A stretch of 64,000 nt of DNA from 67-14 sp035502775 (GCA_035502775.1 DATJUB010000071.1:9878-73877), one strand, 5' to 3'. Shown: positions 43,891-52,581, counted from the stretch's first letter. The notes: generated from the letters alone by a model not told the origin. Made by a program: numbers and translations.

Positions 43891-44670
43891 ATGGCGCCTC
43901 GATCGATCTGGAACGGCACGATCACCTTCGGCCTAGTCAAGGTGCCGATCAAGCTCTACTCGGCCACGGAATCGCGCACGATCCGTTTCCGCCAGGTCCA
44001 CATCAAGGACGGCGCTCCGCTCGAGCACAGGCGCATCTGCACGGCCGAGGACGTCGAGGTCGAGTACTCCGAGATCGTCAAGGGATATGAGGTGAACGAG
44101 GACGAGTACGTGGTGCTGACCCCGGACGAGGTCAAGGCGGCCGCCGGCGACCGGGGCAAGGTGGTCGAGATCGAGGAGTTCGTGGACGCCGCAGAGATCG
44201 ACCCGATCTACTTCGAAAAGACCTACTTTGCGGGCTTCCGGGACGACCCCGAGCCCTACGCGCTGCTGGAGCGGGCCCTGGAGCGCAGCGGCAAGGCGGG
44301 TATCGGGCGGTTCACTTTTCACAATCGCGAGTATCTGGTGGCGGTGAGGAGCCGCCTCGGCGTGATCGCCGTACACACCCTGCGCTTCGAAGATGAGATC
44401 GTGCGCGGCGGGGACCTGAACATCTCGAAACCGAAGAAGCCTCTTTCGAAGAAGGAGGTCTCGATGGCCGGGAGCCTCATCGAGGGGCTGCGCGATCCCT
44501 TCCGGCCGGAGAACCACCACGACGAACACCGCGAGCAGGTGCGGGAATTGATCGATGCGCGGGCCAGGGGCGAAAAGCCGAAAAAGCCGCGCAAGAAGGA
44601 TCGTGAGAACGTCCCCGATCTGACCTCGGCCTTGGAAGCCAGCATCGAAGCCCAGCAAGGCGGTTCCTGA
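43891..44670 (+). CDS. ku: Ku homologue, first of two (NHEJ end-binding)
   Basis: 259 aa, normal length for bacterial Ku. 'MAPRSIWNGTITFGLVKVPIKLYSATESRTIRFRQVHIKDGAPLEHRRIC', 'EIDPIYFEKTYF', 'SLIEGLRDPFRPENHHDEHREQVRELIDARARGEK' are the ring and C-terminal regions. It binds DNA ends as a ring dimer and recruits LigD. It ends with a TGATG overlap into the second ku. Confidence 0.96.
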   Translation: MAPRSIWNGTITFGLVKVPIKLYSATESRTIRFRQVHIKDGAPLEHRRICTAEDVEVEYSEIVKGYEVNEDEYVVLTPDEVKAAAGDRGKVVEIEEFVDAAEIDPIYFEKTYFAGFRDDPEPYALLERALERSGKAGIGRFTFHNREYLVAVRSRLGVIAVHTLRFEDEIVRGGDLNISKPKKPLSKKEVSMAGSLIEGLRDPFRPENHHDEHREQVRELIDARARGEKPKKPRKKDRENVPDLTSALEASIEAQQGGS

Positions 44671-45545
44671 TGCCGCGCGCCAAGTGGAAGGGAACCATCG
44701 GTTTCGGCCTGGTCAACGTCCCGGTCGAACTGATCCCCGCGGCGCGGGACCTCGACTACCACTTTCGCGAACTTCACGAGAAGGACTCGGCTCCCGTCCG
44801 GCGCCACCGGTTCTGCAGCAAGGAGAACAAGGAGGTCTCGTGGGACGAGATCGGACGCGGGATCGAGGTCGACGGCAAGATGGTCGTTCTGACCGACGCC
44901 GACCTCGAGAGTGTCCAGCCCGAGAGAAACCAGACCATCGAGATCGAATCGTTCACCGACATCGACGAGATCGACCCGATCTATTTCGACCAGCCGTACT
45001 TTCTGGCTCCCGCCAATCGCAGTGCCGGGACTCTCCGCGCCTACCGGCTGCTGGTCACGGCCATGGCCGAGAGCGAACAGGTGGCCCTGGGCCGGTTCGT
45101 GATGCACACCAAGGAGTACCTCGCCGCCGTCCGCGAGCGCGAAGGGGCGCTGGCGCTCAGCACGATGCGTTTCCCCGACGAGGTGCGATCGGTGGACATG
45201 CTCCCCGAGATCGATGCAGAGCCGGATCCCGCCGCCATCGACGACGCAGTCGCGGTGATCGACGAGCTCTCGACCGAGTGGGAACCCGCGAAGTACGAGG
45301 ACCACTACCGGCTGCGGCTGCGGAAGGTGATCGATTCCAGGCGCAAGGGCAGGACGGTGACCGCCCCCGAACCACGGGAGGAGGACCTCAGCCCGGCACC
45401 CGATCTGATGGCGGCGCTTCGCAAGACACTGGAGTCGAGCGGCAAGAAGAGATCCTCTTCGAAGAGGAAGAGATCTCCCGCCTCGAAGAAGCCCGCGGGA
45501 GCGAAGCAGGCCGCGAAAAAGTCCACGAAGAAGACCGCGGGCTAA
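44670..45545 (+). CDS. ku: Ku homologue, second of two, with long Lys/Ser-rich tail
   Basis: 291 aa, divergent from its neighbour ('MPRAKWKGTIGFGLVNVPVELIPAARDLDYHFRELHEKDSAPVRRHRFCSKENKEVSW', 'EIDPIYFDQPYFLAP', 'YEDHYRLRLRKVIDSRRKG'). The last 45 residues are a basic tail of the KKRSSSKRKRSP and KKSTKKTAG kind, typical of Ku proteins that bind DNA more strongly or mediate bridging. It starts by TGATG overlap, so the two Ku subunits are made at coupled rates and may form heterodimers. Confidence 0.95.
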   Translation: MPRAKWKGTIGFGLVNVPVELIPAARDLDYHFRELHEKDSAPVRRHRFCSKENKEVSWDEIGRGIEVDGKMVVLTDADLESVQPERNQTIEIESFTDIDEIDPIYFDQPYFLAPANRSAGTLRAYRLLVTAMAESEQVALGRFVMHTKEYLAAVREREGALALSTMRFPDEVRSVDMLPEIDAEPDPAAIDDAVAVIDELSTEWEPAKYEDHYRLRLRKVIDSRRKGRTVTAPEPREEDLSPAPDLMAALRKTLESSGKKRSSSKRKRSPASKKPAGAKQAAKKSTKKTAG

Positions 45546-45569
45546 CTCGGCCGCTCGGAGCGTCGAGAC

Positions 45570-46058
45570 ATCACCGAGCCGGCCCACACCCCACCCCGTC
45601 ACGAGAGCGACGAAGCGCGTCTCGACCGCAACCTCGGGGAACTCCTGCAGGAACTCCGGGTCGCCCTGCCGGGAGTCCAGGTGCTGTTCGGCTTCTTGCT
45701 CGCGGTTCCCTTCCAGCGGAACTTCACCGAGGTGACCGAGTTCCAGAAGTCGGTCTACTTCATCACTCTGATCCTGACCGCGATCTCGGCGGCGCTGTTC
45801 ATCGCGCCGACCGCGTTCCACCGGTTCACCTTCCGTCTCCAGCAGAAGGAACATCTGGTGCGCTACGGCAACCGCTTCGCGATCGCCGGGATCGCCGTCC
45901 TCGGCCTGGCGATGACCTGCGCCGTGACCCTGATCACCGACGTGCTCTACGGAGCGGTCGCGACCGTGATCACGGCGAGCCTGGTGCTCGCGATGTTCGT
46001 CTGCCTGTGGCTCCTGATCCCGCTGCGTGGCCGGGAGCAGGCAGAACGGGACCGCTGA
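45570..46058 (+). CDS. DUF6328-like four-TM membrane protein, probably starting at ATC
   Basis: The reading continues in the frame of the second ku from its TAA (45543). The conserved part 'DEARLDRNLGELLQELRVALPGVQVLFGFLLAVPFQRNF' then four TM segments fits DUF6328. The first ATG/GTG/TTG in frame (GTG 45681) would cut off the conserved N-terminus. The best start is ATC at 45570, with GGAG 9 nt upstream (162 aa). Alternatives: a sequencing error, or a non-AUG start at another codon. Function of the family is unknown. Confidence 0.7.
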   Translation: MTEPAHTPPRHESDEARLDRNLGELLQELRVALPGVQVLFGFLLAVPFQRNFTEVTEFQKSVYFITLILTAISAALFIAPTAFHRFTFRLQQKEHLVRYGNRFAIAGIAVLGLAMTCAVTLITDVLYGAVATVITASLVLAMFVCLWLLIPLRGREQAERDR

Positions 46059-46064
46059 GACGGT

Positions 46065-46913
46065 CTAGATCGTCGCCCAGATGATCAGCGACGCCACCAC
46101 CGCCGGGATCGTGTAGAGCAAGGCCCCACGGGCGATGACCTTCTCCCAGAATCCGGTGTAGCGCACGCTCTCGAAGAAGAGCAGGCCGACGATGTGGGCG
46201 GCGTTGATGAGGAAGGAGCCGATGGCCAGGAGCACGATCACGGCGGCCCCGCCCGAAAGCTCACCGGAGTCCGCGATCCCGGCTCCGACCGCGATCAGTC
46301 CCAGAGCGATCGTGCCGAGGAATCCGACCAGGATCCCCGCGATGTCGCGCTTGGTGAAAGGCGGAACGTTGCGGGTCCGCTCGATCCTCTCCTGCTCCGT
46401 CTCGACATGGCCGGAGTCGCGATTCACCTCGATCACCCCGGGTGCCCGGCCGTCCCCGGAGGGTCCGCCGACGATCAGCTCGACCACCGGCGGATGGAAC
46501 TCGTCCTTGATGTTCTTCCAGAGATCCTTCTCGCCGTAGGCCTCCGCCTTGTCGGCGTGAGCGACGACGATGATCTCGTCGGCGTCGAACTCGCGCAGAC
46601 CGTCGCCGATCGCGACCACGACGTCACCGTCGCCGACCTCTCCGACCGCTTCGATGCCGACGCCCTTCAATTCTTTCAGGACACGCTCGAGCCTTTCGTT
46701 CGCCTGCCTGATCGGTTCGTCGAAGGAGGCGAGTTCGTGGGCCAGACCGGAACCCGCCAGGGCGGGCGCGATCACGAAGACCTGGACCTCGGCGGAGCGG
46801 CCGTTGATGTGGCCTCTCAGCTCATCCATGAACTCCTGACCGCGAAACTCCTCGTCGGCGACCAGCAGAACCTTGAGCGATGCGGATGTCGTATCTGCGG
46901 GTTCGGTAGCCAT
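46065..46913 (-). CDS. Usp-like membrane protein (stress regulon candidate)
   Basis: 282 aa. N-terminal alpha/beta domain ('KVLLVADEEFRGQEFMDELRGHI', 'VQVFVIAPALAGSGLAHEL', 'VGDGDVVVAIGDGLREFDADEIIVVAHADK') like universal stress proteins, then a C-terminal region with about three TM segments ('DIAGILVGFLGTIALGLIAVGAGIA', 'AVIVLLAIGSFLINAAHIVGLLFF', 'LLYTIPAVVASLIIWATI'). A SigB-type promoter GTTTTT-N13-GGGTAA lies at 46947-46923, 9 nt before the ATG. Function unknown. Confidence 0.82.
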   Translation of the reverse strand: MATEPADTTSASLKVLLVADEEFRGQEFMDELRGHINGRSAEVQVFVIAPALAGSGLAHELASFDEPIRQANERLERVLKELKGVGIEAVGEVGDGDVVVAIGDGLREFDADEIIVVAHADKAEAYGEKDLWKNIKDEFHPPVVELIVGGPSGDGRAPGVIEVNRDSGHVETEQERIERTRNVPPFTKRDIAGILVGFLGTIALGLIAVGAGIADSGELSGGAAVIVLLAIGSFLINAAHIVGLLFFESVRYTGFWEKVIARGALLYTIPAVVASLIIWATI

Positions 46914-46922
46914 GGATTGACC

Positions 46923-46947
46923 TTACCCCGCAGGTGGGCGAAAAAAC
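46923..46947 (-). promoter_or_regulatory. SigB/SigF-type promoter for the Usp-like gene
   Basis: Minus strand: GTTTTT (46947-46942), 13-nt spacer, GGGTAA (46928-46923). This is close to the consensus for the sigma class encoded at 41062. The start codon at 46913 lies 9 nt downstream of the -10. Confidence 0.6.
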
Positions 46948-46949
46948 AA

Positions 46950-48413
46950 TCAATGGACCATGGCGAGGTTCCCCTCTTCCTCGGAATCAGCGGCGGGAGC
47001 GCCGCTTCTGAGCAGCAATCCCGTCGCCACGGCGCCGACCGCCAGGATCGCGGCCGACCACCAGAACGCGGTCGTGTATCCGTGGACCGACGCCTGGGCG
47101 ATCAGGTCCGGAGAAGGGGCCTTGCCGGCGGCGAACGAGCTGACCGCACTGGCCGAGATCGTGCTGAGCAGCGCCGTACCGATCGAGCCGCCCACCTGCT
47201 GTGAGGTGTTGACCATCGCCGAGGCGACCCCCGAGTCCGCGGCCGCGACCCCCAGGGTGGCGCTGGCCATGGAAGGAGCGATGATCAGACCGAAGCCGAA
47301 CCCGAGCAGGAGCAGTCCCGGCAGGACGTTCGCGGCATACGAGGAGTCGACCCCGACGCCGGTGAGGAAGAGCATCCCACCCATCGCGAGCACCATTCCG
47401 GTCGGCACGAGCGGCCGGGGTCCGAATCGCGGCAGCAGCCTGGTACTGGCCGACATCGCCGAGATCATCAGGCAGGCGATCATCGGCAGGAAGGCCAGCC
47501 CGGTCTTCACCGGGGTGAAGCCCATGGTCTCCTGGAGGTAGTAGGTGAGGAAGAGGAAGACTCCGAACATCGCCGCCCCGGAGATCGCGACCGCGACGTA
47601 GGAGCCGCCGCGGGTGCGGTCGGTGACCACGCGGAGTGGCAGCATCGGGTTGGCCGAGCGGCGTTCCAGCATCACGAACGCGACGAGAAAGGCGACGCCG
47701 AGGACGAGGCTGACCAGGGTCACGGTGGCTCCCCAGCCCTCACTTTCGGCCCGGGAGAACCCGAAGACCAGTCCGAACAGGCCCGCAGTGGCGGTCACCG
47801 CTCCGGGGACGTCCATCCTGGCGCGGACCTTCGGCACCTGGTTGACCAGAAGCATGCCGACGCCGATCGCGGCCGGTACCGCGAAGAAGAGATTCACGTA
47901 CATGTTCCAGCGCCAATCGAGGTACTCGGTGAGCAGCCCGCCGAGCAGCAGTCCGACCGCTCCGCCGCCGCCGGCGATGGCGCCGTAGACGCCGAATGCC
48001 TTGGCCCGTTCAGCGGGTTCGGTGAAGGTGGTGGTCAGCAGGGAGAGTGCCGCCGGAGCGAGCAGCGCTCCGAACGCGCCCTGGAGGGCTCGCGCGCCGA
48101 CCAGCACTTCGAAGTTCGGGGCGGCGCCACCGAGGGCCGAAGCCACGGCGAATCCGAGCAGCCCGGCGATCATCGTGCGCTTGCGGCCGAAGTAGTCGCT
48201 CACCCGTCCCCCGATCAGCAGCAGGCTGCCGAAAGCGAGCGCGTAGGCGGTGATCACCCATTGGCGGCTGTCGTCGGAGAAGCCGAGATCGGCCTGTGCC
48301 GAGGGCAGCGCGATGTTGACGATGGTCGCGTCGAGCACGACCATGAGCTGGGCCAGGCCGAGGAAGGCGAGGATCAGCCAGCGTTTCTGGTGATGAGGGT
48401 TATCTGAGGGCAA
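46950..48413 (-). CDS. MFS drug exporter, DHA2 family
   Basis: 487 aa from a TTG at 48413, with CGGAG upstream. 'MVVLDATIVNIALPSAQADLGFSDDSRQWVITAYALAFGSLLLIGGRVSDYFGRKR', 'GARALQGAFGALLAPAALSLLTTTFTE', 'AGGGGAVGLLLGGLLTEYLDWRWNMYVNLF' match EmrB/QacA transporters with 14 TM. It is divergent from a TetR gene that probably represses it. Confidence 0.94.
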   Translation of the reverse strand: MPSDNPHHQKRWLILAFLGLAQLMVVLDATIVNIALPSAQADLGFSDDSRQWVITAYALAFGSLLLIGGRVSDYFGRKRTMIAGLLGFAVASALGGAAPNFEVLVGARALQGAFGALLAPAALSLLTTTFTEPAERAKAFGVYGAIAGGGGAVGLLLGGLLTEYLDWRWNMYVNLFFAVPAAIGVGMLLVNQVPKVRARMDVPGAVTATAGLFGLVFGFSRAESEGWGATVTLVSLVLGVAFLVAFVMLERRSANPMLPLRVVTDRTRGGSYVAVAISGAAMFGVFLFLTYYLQETMGFTPVKTGLAFLPMIACLMISAMSASTRLLPRFGPRPLVPTGMVLAMGGMLFLTGVGVDSSYAANVLPGLLLLGFGFGLIIAPSMASATLGVAAADSGVASAMVNTSQQVGGSIGTALLSTISASAVSSFAAGKAPSPDLIAQASVHGYTTAFWWSAAILAVGAVATGLLLRSGAPAADSEEEGNLAMVH

Positions 48414-48476
48414 GACGGCTCCGATTCATAAGTGGAAACTTTTTCTCAACTTCTGTTTCGAGAGTAGCAGATAAGC

Positions 48477-48491
48477 GGAGACCAGTTCTCC
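48477..48491. promoter_or_regulatory. inverted repeat between MFS and TetR genes
   Basis: GGAGA-CCAGT-TCTCC lies just upstream of the -10-like TAGAAT (48498-48503) of the tetR gene. A larger GAAAC-N15-GTTTC inverted repeat lies nearby to the left. Either could be the TetR operator. Confidence 0.35.
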
Positions 48492-48509
48492 ATTTAGTAG
48501 AATGCGCGT

Positions 48510-49163
48510 ATGGGAGAGGACCCGGAAACCGACGAGCGTCCCCTGCGGGCCGACGCGCAGCGCAACCGCCGCCGCATCCTCGACGCGGCAGCCGAGGTTT
48601 TCGCCGTGCACGGGCTCGACGCCGGGCTCGACCAGATCGCCGAGCACGCCGGGCTCGGCGTCGGAACCGTCTACCGGCGGTTCCCCGACAAGAACGCGCT
48701 GATCGACGAGCTGTTCGAAGCGAGGCTGGCGGAATTCGTCTCGGTGGCCGAGGAGTGCGCGGCGATGGAGGACGCCTGGACCGGCCTCACCACCTTCATC
48801 GCCCGGGGCTCACTGCTTCAGGGCCGCAACATCGGCATGCGCGAGCTGCTGCTCGGCCCCGGCTTGGACCGCAAGCTCGTCCACAAGCCCAGGGCACTTC
48901 TCCAGCCGCTGGTCAGCGGCATGGTCGACCGCGCCAAGGCCAGCGGCAAGCTCCGCGCCGACTTCGACGTGCTCGACGTGCCGATCGCCGAGATGATGCT
49001 TGCCCAGGTGATCGACGTCACCGGAGAGTTCGCCCCCGACGCCTGGAAACGCCACTACACCTTGGTGATCGACGGAATGCGAGCCGAGAACACCACTCCC
49101 TTCCCCGCACCGGCCATCACCCCCGAGCAGTATTTCGCGGCGTTCACCCGGCGCGGCAGCTGA
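48510..49163 (+). CDS. TetR-family transcriptional regulator
   Basis: 217 aa. N-terminal HTH 'ADAQRNRRRILDAAAEVFAVHGLDAGLDQIAEHAGLGVGTVYRRFPDKNALIDELFEARL' is a standard TetR DNA-binding domain; the rest is a helical ligand domain. TAGAAT ends 6 nt before the ATG (leaderless). Divergent from the MFS exporter, which it probably represses until a drug binds. Its stop abuts the UBP gene stop in TGATCA. Confidence 0.94.
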   Translation: MGEDPETDERPLRADAQRNRRRILDAAAEVFAVHGLDAGLDQIAEHAGLGVGTVYRRFPDKNALIDELFEARLAEFVSVAEECAAMEDAWTGLTTFIARGSLLQGRNIGMRELLLGPGLDRKLVHKPRALLQPLVSGMVDRAKASGKLRADFDVLDVPIAEMMLAQVIDVTGEFAPDAWKRHYTLVIDGMRAENTTPFPAPAITPEQYFAAFTRRGS

Positions 49164-49475
49164 TCAGAGCAGCGGCGAGGGCGGGATCCTGGTCTCCCCC
49201 TTGACCTCGGGAATCAGCATCGCGATCTCGTCGACATAGCACCAGGACCACTCCTCGCCGGGTTCCAGCGAGCGGATGATCGGATGCTCGGTCGCGGCGT
49301 TGTGCCGGGTCGCGTGCTGCCGGGGAGAGTTGTCGCAGCAGCCGACGTGCCCGCACTCCAGACAGATGCGAAGGTGGACCCACTGCGTGCCTTCGGCCAG
49401 GCAGTCCTCACAGCCATCGACTGATTCGGGAAGCTCGGTGACCTTGACCTGATCCAGATGAGTGCATTCGGGCAT
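49164..49475 (-). CDS. UBP-type zinc finger protein
   Basis: 103 aa. 'CTHLDQVKVTELPESVDGCEDCLAEGTQWVHLRICLECGHVGCCDNSPRQHATRHNAATEHPIIRSLEPGEEWSWCYVDE' is a UBP (BUZ) zinc finger with its Cys/His ligands and the W-WCY pocket. In eukaryotes it binds the free C-terminus of ubiquitin; no ubiquitin is known here. It is the last gene of an operon with the kinase and the regulator-flavoreductase, a recurrent bacterial triad. Confidence 0.9.
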   Translation of the reverse strand: MPECTHLDQVKVTELPESVDGCEDCLAEGTQWVHLRICLECGHVGCCDNSPRQHATRHNAATEHPIIRSLEPGEEWSWCYVDEIAMLIPEVKGETRIPPSPLL

Positions 49476-49488
49476 GGTGTGCCTTTCG

Positions 49489-50892
49489 TTACTGGCTTCG
49501 CTTGTAGGGCAGGCGGACGTGAAAGGTGGTCTCCCCGGGCACGGAGTCGACCCAGATGCTCCCGTCGTGGTGCTCGGACACGATGCGCCGCGCGGTGGCG
49601 AGCCCGAGGCCGGTGCCCTCACCCACGTCCTTGGTGGTGAAGAAGTCGTCGAAGATTCGGCCCTGCACATCCTCGGGAATGCCCGGCCCGTCGTCGGTCA
49701 GGTCCACCTGCACGCAGGTGCCGTCGAACCAGGTTCTGAGCGAGATCCTGCCACCTTCGCCGGCCGCGTCGATCGCGTTGTCGAGCAGGTTGGTCCAGAC
49801 CTGGTTCAGCTCCGAGCCCCGCACCATGATCGGCGGCATGCCCTCGGCGAACTCGACTTCCTTCTCGATGTCGAGCTTCTTGTACTTGTGCTTCAGGATG
49901 CGGAAGGTGCTCGCGATTCCCTCGTGGAGATCGGCCTCGACCATCTCGCCGCGATCCATGAAGGAGTAGGACTTGATCACGCCGACCAGCTCGCTGATCT
50001 GGCCGGTCGCGTCCTGAAGCTCTGAGGCCAGCCCCCGGGCCACGAGCGTCGCCGCGACCCAATCCAGGGCGATGCCGGTGGCGGGACCGGCCAACTCGGT
50101 CAGGCGCTTCAGCCAGGCATCGTCGACCATCGCCTGCGAGAGCGGCTCCGCCAGCTTCCAGGCGTGATCCACCCCCATCTCCTCCAGCCTGTCCAGCAGT
50201 TCATCCTCGGCGTCCGCCGCGGCGAGGGTATCGACCGCGCAGGCCTGGGTGGCCTTGTGGAAGGCCTGCTGTTGAAGCTCCACCAGTCCGGCCGCGTTCT
50301 CGCGGCTCACGCCGGCCTCGACGAAACCCTTCAAGGCCGAGCTGATCACTTCGATCACCTTGTCGAGCTCGGTGGCGGCCCGGTTGGCGGCCGCGGCCGG
50401 ATTGTTCAGCTCATGCGCCAGCCCGGCCGACATCGTGCCCAGGGCCGCCATGCGCTCCCGGTTCTGTTCGTTCTGGGCCATGCGCTGGTAGACCGGCTGC
50501 ATCTGACGGATCACCTTGTCATGTACCGAACGGTGCTCGAAGGAGAGCCTCTGGAAATCCTCCGACTCGATCCACGCGAAGCGGCAATCGGTCGCGGCCT
50601 GCATGCGCACCGGTGCCTCGGTCCCGGTCATGGTCGCGATCGCCATTCCCCAAGTCGGTCCGACATGCAGACCGAATCCGGTGCCGTTTCCGTCGGGGTT
50701 GATCGCCTCCATCGAGCCCTCGAAGGTCATGATCGCGCCCCGCGGAGGCAGGCCGGCCTCACAGATCGTGTCTCCCGGCACCGCTTCGTCGGGAACAGCG
50801 ACCGCCACCCACTCGGCCAGTTCGGCATCGCTCAGGTCATCGAACAGATCGATCGATCGCATGTCCTCGAGTGTCACGGTCGCCGTCTTCAA
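49489..50892 (-). CDS. cyclic-nucleotide-binding-like sensor histidine kinase
   Basis: 467 aa from a TTG at 50892, which has AAAGG in the end of the upstream gene; the longer frame is unsupported. N-terminal cNMP-binding-like beta roll (about 10-125, 'LFDDLSDAELAEWVAVAVPDEAVPGDTICEAG'), then HisKA 'MSAGLAHELNNPAAAANRA' (His160) and an HATPase with 'NQVWTNLLDNAIDAAGEGG', 'DDGPGIPEDVQGRIFDDFFTTK' and 'GTGLGLATARR'. No TM segment, so it is cytoplasmic. It lies 10 nt after the regulator-flavoreductase gene. Confidence 0.93.
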   Translation of the reverse strand: MKTATVTLEDMRSIDLFDDLSDAELAEWVAVAVPDEAVPGDTICEAGLPPRGAIMTFEGSMEAINPDGNGTGFGLHVGPTWGMAIATMTGTEAPVRMQAATDCRFAWIESEDFQRLSFEHRSVHDKVIRQMQPVYQRMAQNEQNRERMAALGTMSAGLAHELNNPAAAANRAATELDKVIEVISSALKGFVEAGVSRENAAGLVELQQQAFHKATQACAVDTLAAADAEDELLDRLEEMGVDHAWKLAEPLSQAMVDDAWLKRLTELAGPATGIALDWVAATLVARGLASELQDATGQISELVGVIKSYSFMDRGEMVEADLHEGIASTFRILKHKYKKLDIEKEVEFAEGMPPIMVRGSELNQVWTNLLDNAIDAAGEGGRISLRTWFDGTCVQVDLTDDGPGIPEDVQGRIFDDFFTTKDVGEGTGLGLATARRIVSEHHDGSIWVDSVPGETTFHVRLPYKRSQ

Positions 50893-50902
50893 TTCGGACC
50901 TT

Positions 50903-52555
50903 TCATCCGTCCGCCAGATACTGATGGACCAGCGAGACCGACATCGAACCTTCGCCGACGGCACCGGCCACCCGTTTCACCGAGCGGGCCCGCACGTCAC
51001 CGGCCACGAACACTCCGGGAACGCTGGTCTCCAAAGGATAGGGATCCCGTTTCAGCGGCCATCCGTCTGTGCGGGCATCGAGTCCGGAGAGAATGAACCC
51101 CTTCTCGTCGCGAGCCACCGTCCCGTCCAGCCAATCGGTGCCGGGCGCGGCGCCGATGAACACGAAGCAGGCGCTGCATTCGACCTCGGTCTCATCCTCC
51201 CCGTGCCTCACGACCAGCGCTTCGAGATGATCGTCACCCTTGGCGGCGACCGCGGTTGCTCCGGTCTTCACCTCGACGTTCTCGAGCTGCTCGATCTGCT
51301 CGATCAGATACTGGGACATCGAGGCGGTGAGGGAAGGACCGCGCACCAGCATCGTCACCATCGCCGCGTACTCGGCGAAGTAGACCGCGGCCTGGCCGGC
51401 CGAGTTGCCGGCGCCTATCACCACGACATGCTGCTTTTCGCAAGACTTCGCCTCGGTCAGCGCCGCGCCGTAGTAGATGCCGCGCCCAGTCAGATCGGAG
51501 AAGCCGTCTGCCTCCATCTGACGGTAGGAGACACCGGAGGCGATCAGCACGCAGTTACCGCTCAGCGTGGCTCCATTGCCCAACTCGACGAAACGGCCGG
51601 AACCGTCCGGTTTCAGCGATACCGCGTCCTGGATGCTGAGGATCTCGGCGCCGAGACGGGTCGCCTGTGTGGTCGCCCGATCGGCCAGATCGGAGCCGCT
51701 GACACCGGTCGGGAAGCCGAGGTAGTTCTCGATGCGACTCGACTGCCCGGCCTGCCCGCCGGGGGCCTCACGCTCGACCATGACGGTCTTCAATCCTTCC
51801 GAGGCCCCGTAGACAGCCCCGGCCAGACCGGCCGGCCCGCCGCCGACGATGATCAGATCGTAGTGCTCCTGGGCGGGATCGCTCGATACGCCGAGCGCGG
51901 TCGCCAGCTCGGCGATGCTCGGTTGTCCCAGCACGGTGCCGTCCTCGAGCACGGCGACCGGCAGCCGATCGTCGCCGACCTTCGACGCCTGGAGAAGCGC
52001 CCGGGCGCGGTCCGCGTCGGTTTCGACGTCGATCCATTGGGCAGGCACGCGATTGCGGGCGAGAAAGTCACGCAGGTCATGTGATTCGCGGGAGAAGCGA
52101 TGGCCGATCAGCCGGACCCCGTGACTCTCAAGTTCGGCCCGGCGCTCCCAGGTGACCAGCAGGTCGTCCAGCACGGGATTGAACTTGTCCTCGGGCGGAT
52201 GCCAGGGCTTGGTCAGGTAGTAGTCGAGCCGGGCGACGTTGACCGCGTCGATCGCCGCCTTGGTGTCGGCGTAGGCGGTGAGCAGGACACGTTTGGCATC
52301 CGGCACGACCTCGCGGGCTCTGGTCAGGAACTCGGTTCCCTGCATTCCCGGCATGCGCTGGTCGGCCACCAGCAGGGCGATCTGATCGCCGCGGAGGCGG
52401 ACCTCGTCGATCAGGTCGAGCGCCTCCTGCCCGGACGATGCCTTCAGGACCCGGAACCGCTCACCGAAGGCGCGGCGCAGGTCGCGGGCCACGGCCGAGA
52501 GCACAGCGGGCTCATCATCGACGGCGAGGATCGCTGGGCGGCGCTCTTCGGGCAT
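50903..52555 (-). CDS. response regulator fused to a thioredoxin-reductase-like flavoprotein (no CxxC)
   Basis: 550 aa. Receiver domain (1-125) with phospho-Asp65 in LLVADQRMPGMQG; about 130-225 a thioredoxin-like linker region; about 230-550 a two-domain FAD/NAD(P)H reductase: 'YDLIIVGGGPAGLAGAVYGASEGLKTVMVE', 'GQSSRIENYLGFP', 'VVVIGAGNSAGQAAVYFAEYA', 'PGVFVAGDVRA'. The redox CxxC of thioredoxin reductases is replaced: after 'GRGIYYGAALTEAKSCE' only one Cys is present. It therefore probably reduces something other than thioredoxin, or signals redox state. First gene of the triad; GCATAGT-type box before ATG. Confidence 0.92.
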   Translation of the reverse strand: MPEERRPAILAVDDEPAVLSAVARDLRRAFGERFRVLKASSGQEALDLIDEVRLRGDQIALLVADQRMPGMQGTEFLTRAREVVPDAKRVLLTAYADTKAAIDAVNVARLDYYLTKPWHPPEDKFNPVLDDLLVTWERRAELESHGVRLIGHRFSRESHDLRDFLARNRVPAQWIDVETDADRARALLQASKVGDDRLPVAVLEDGTVLGQPSIAELATALGVSSDPAQEHYDLIIVGGGPAGLAGAVYGASEGLKTVMVEREAPGGQAGQSSRIENYLGFPTGVSGSDLADRATTQATRLGAEILSIQDAVSLKPDGSGRFVELGNGATLSGNCVLIASGVSYRQMEADGFSDLTGRGIYYGAALTEAKSCEKQHVVVIGAGNSAGQAAVYFAEYAAMVTMLVRGPSLTASMSQYLIEQIEQLENVEVKTGATAVAAKGDDHLEALVVRHGEDETEVECSACFVFIGAAPGTDWLDGTVARDEKGFILSGLDARTDGWPLKRDPYPLETSVPGVFVAGDVRARSVKRVAGAVGEGSMSVSLVHQYLADG

Positions 52556-52581
52556 GGGCTGAACTATGGCAGCATTGTCAA

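Noticed and set aside
50903..52555. Thioredoxin reductase
   Set aside because: The flavoprotein fold is present but the CxxC active site is missing, so true thioredoxin reduction is unlikely.
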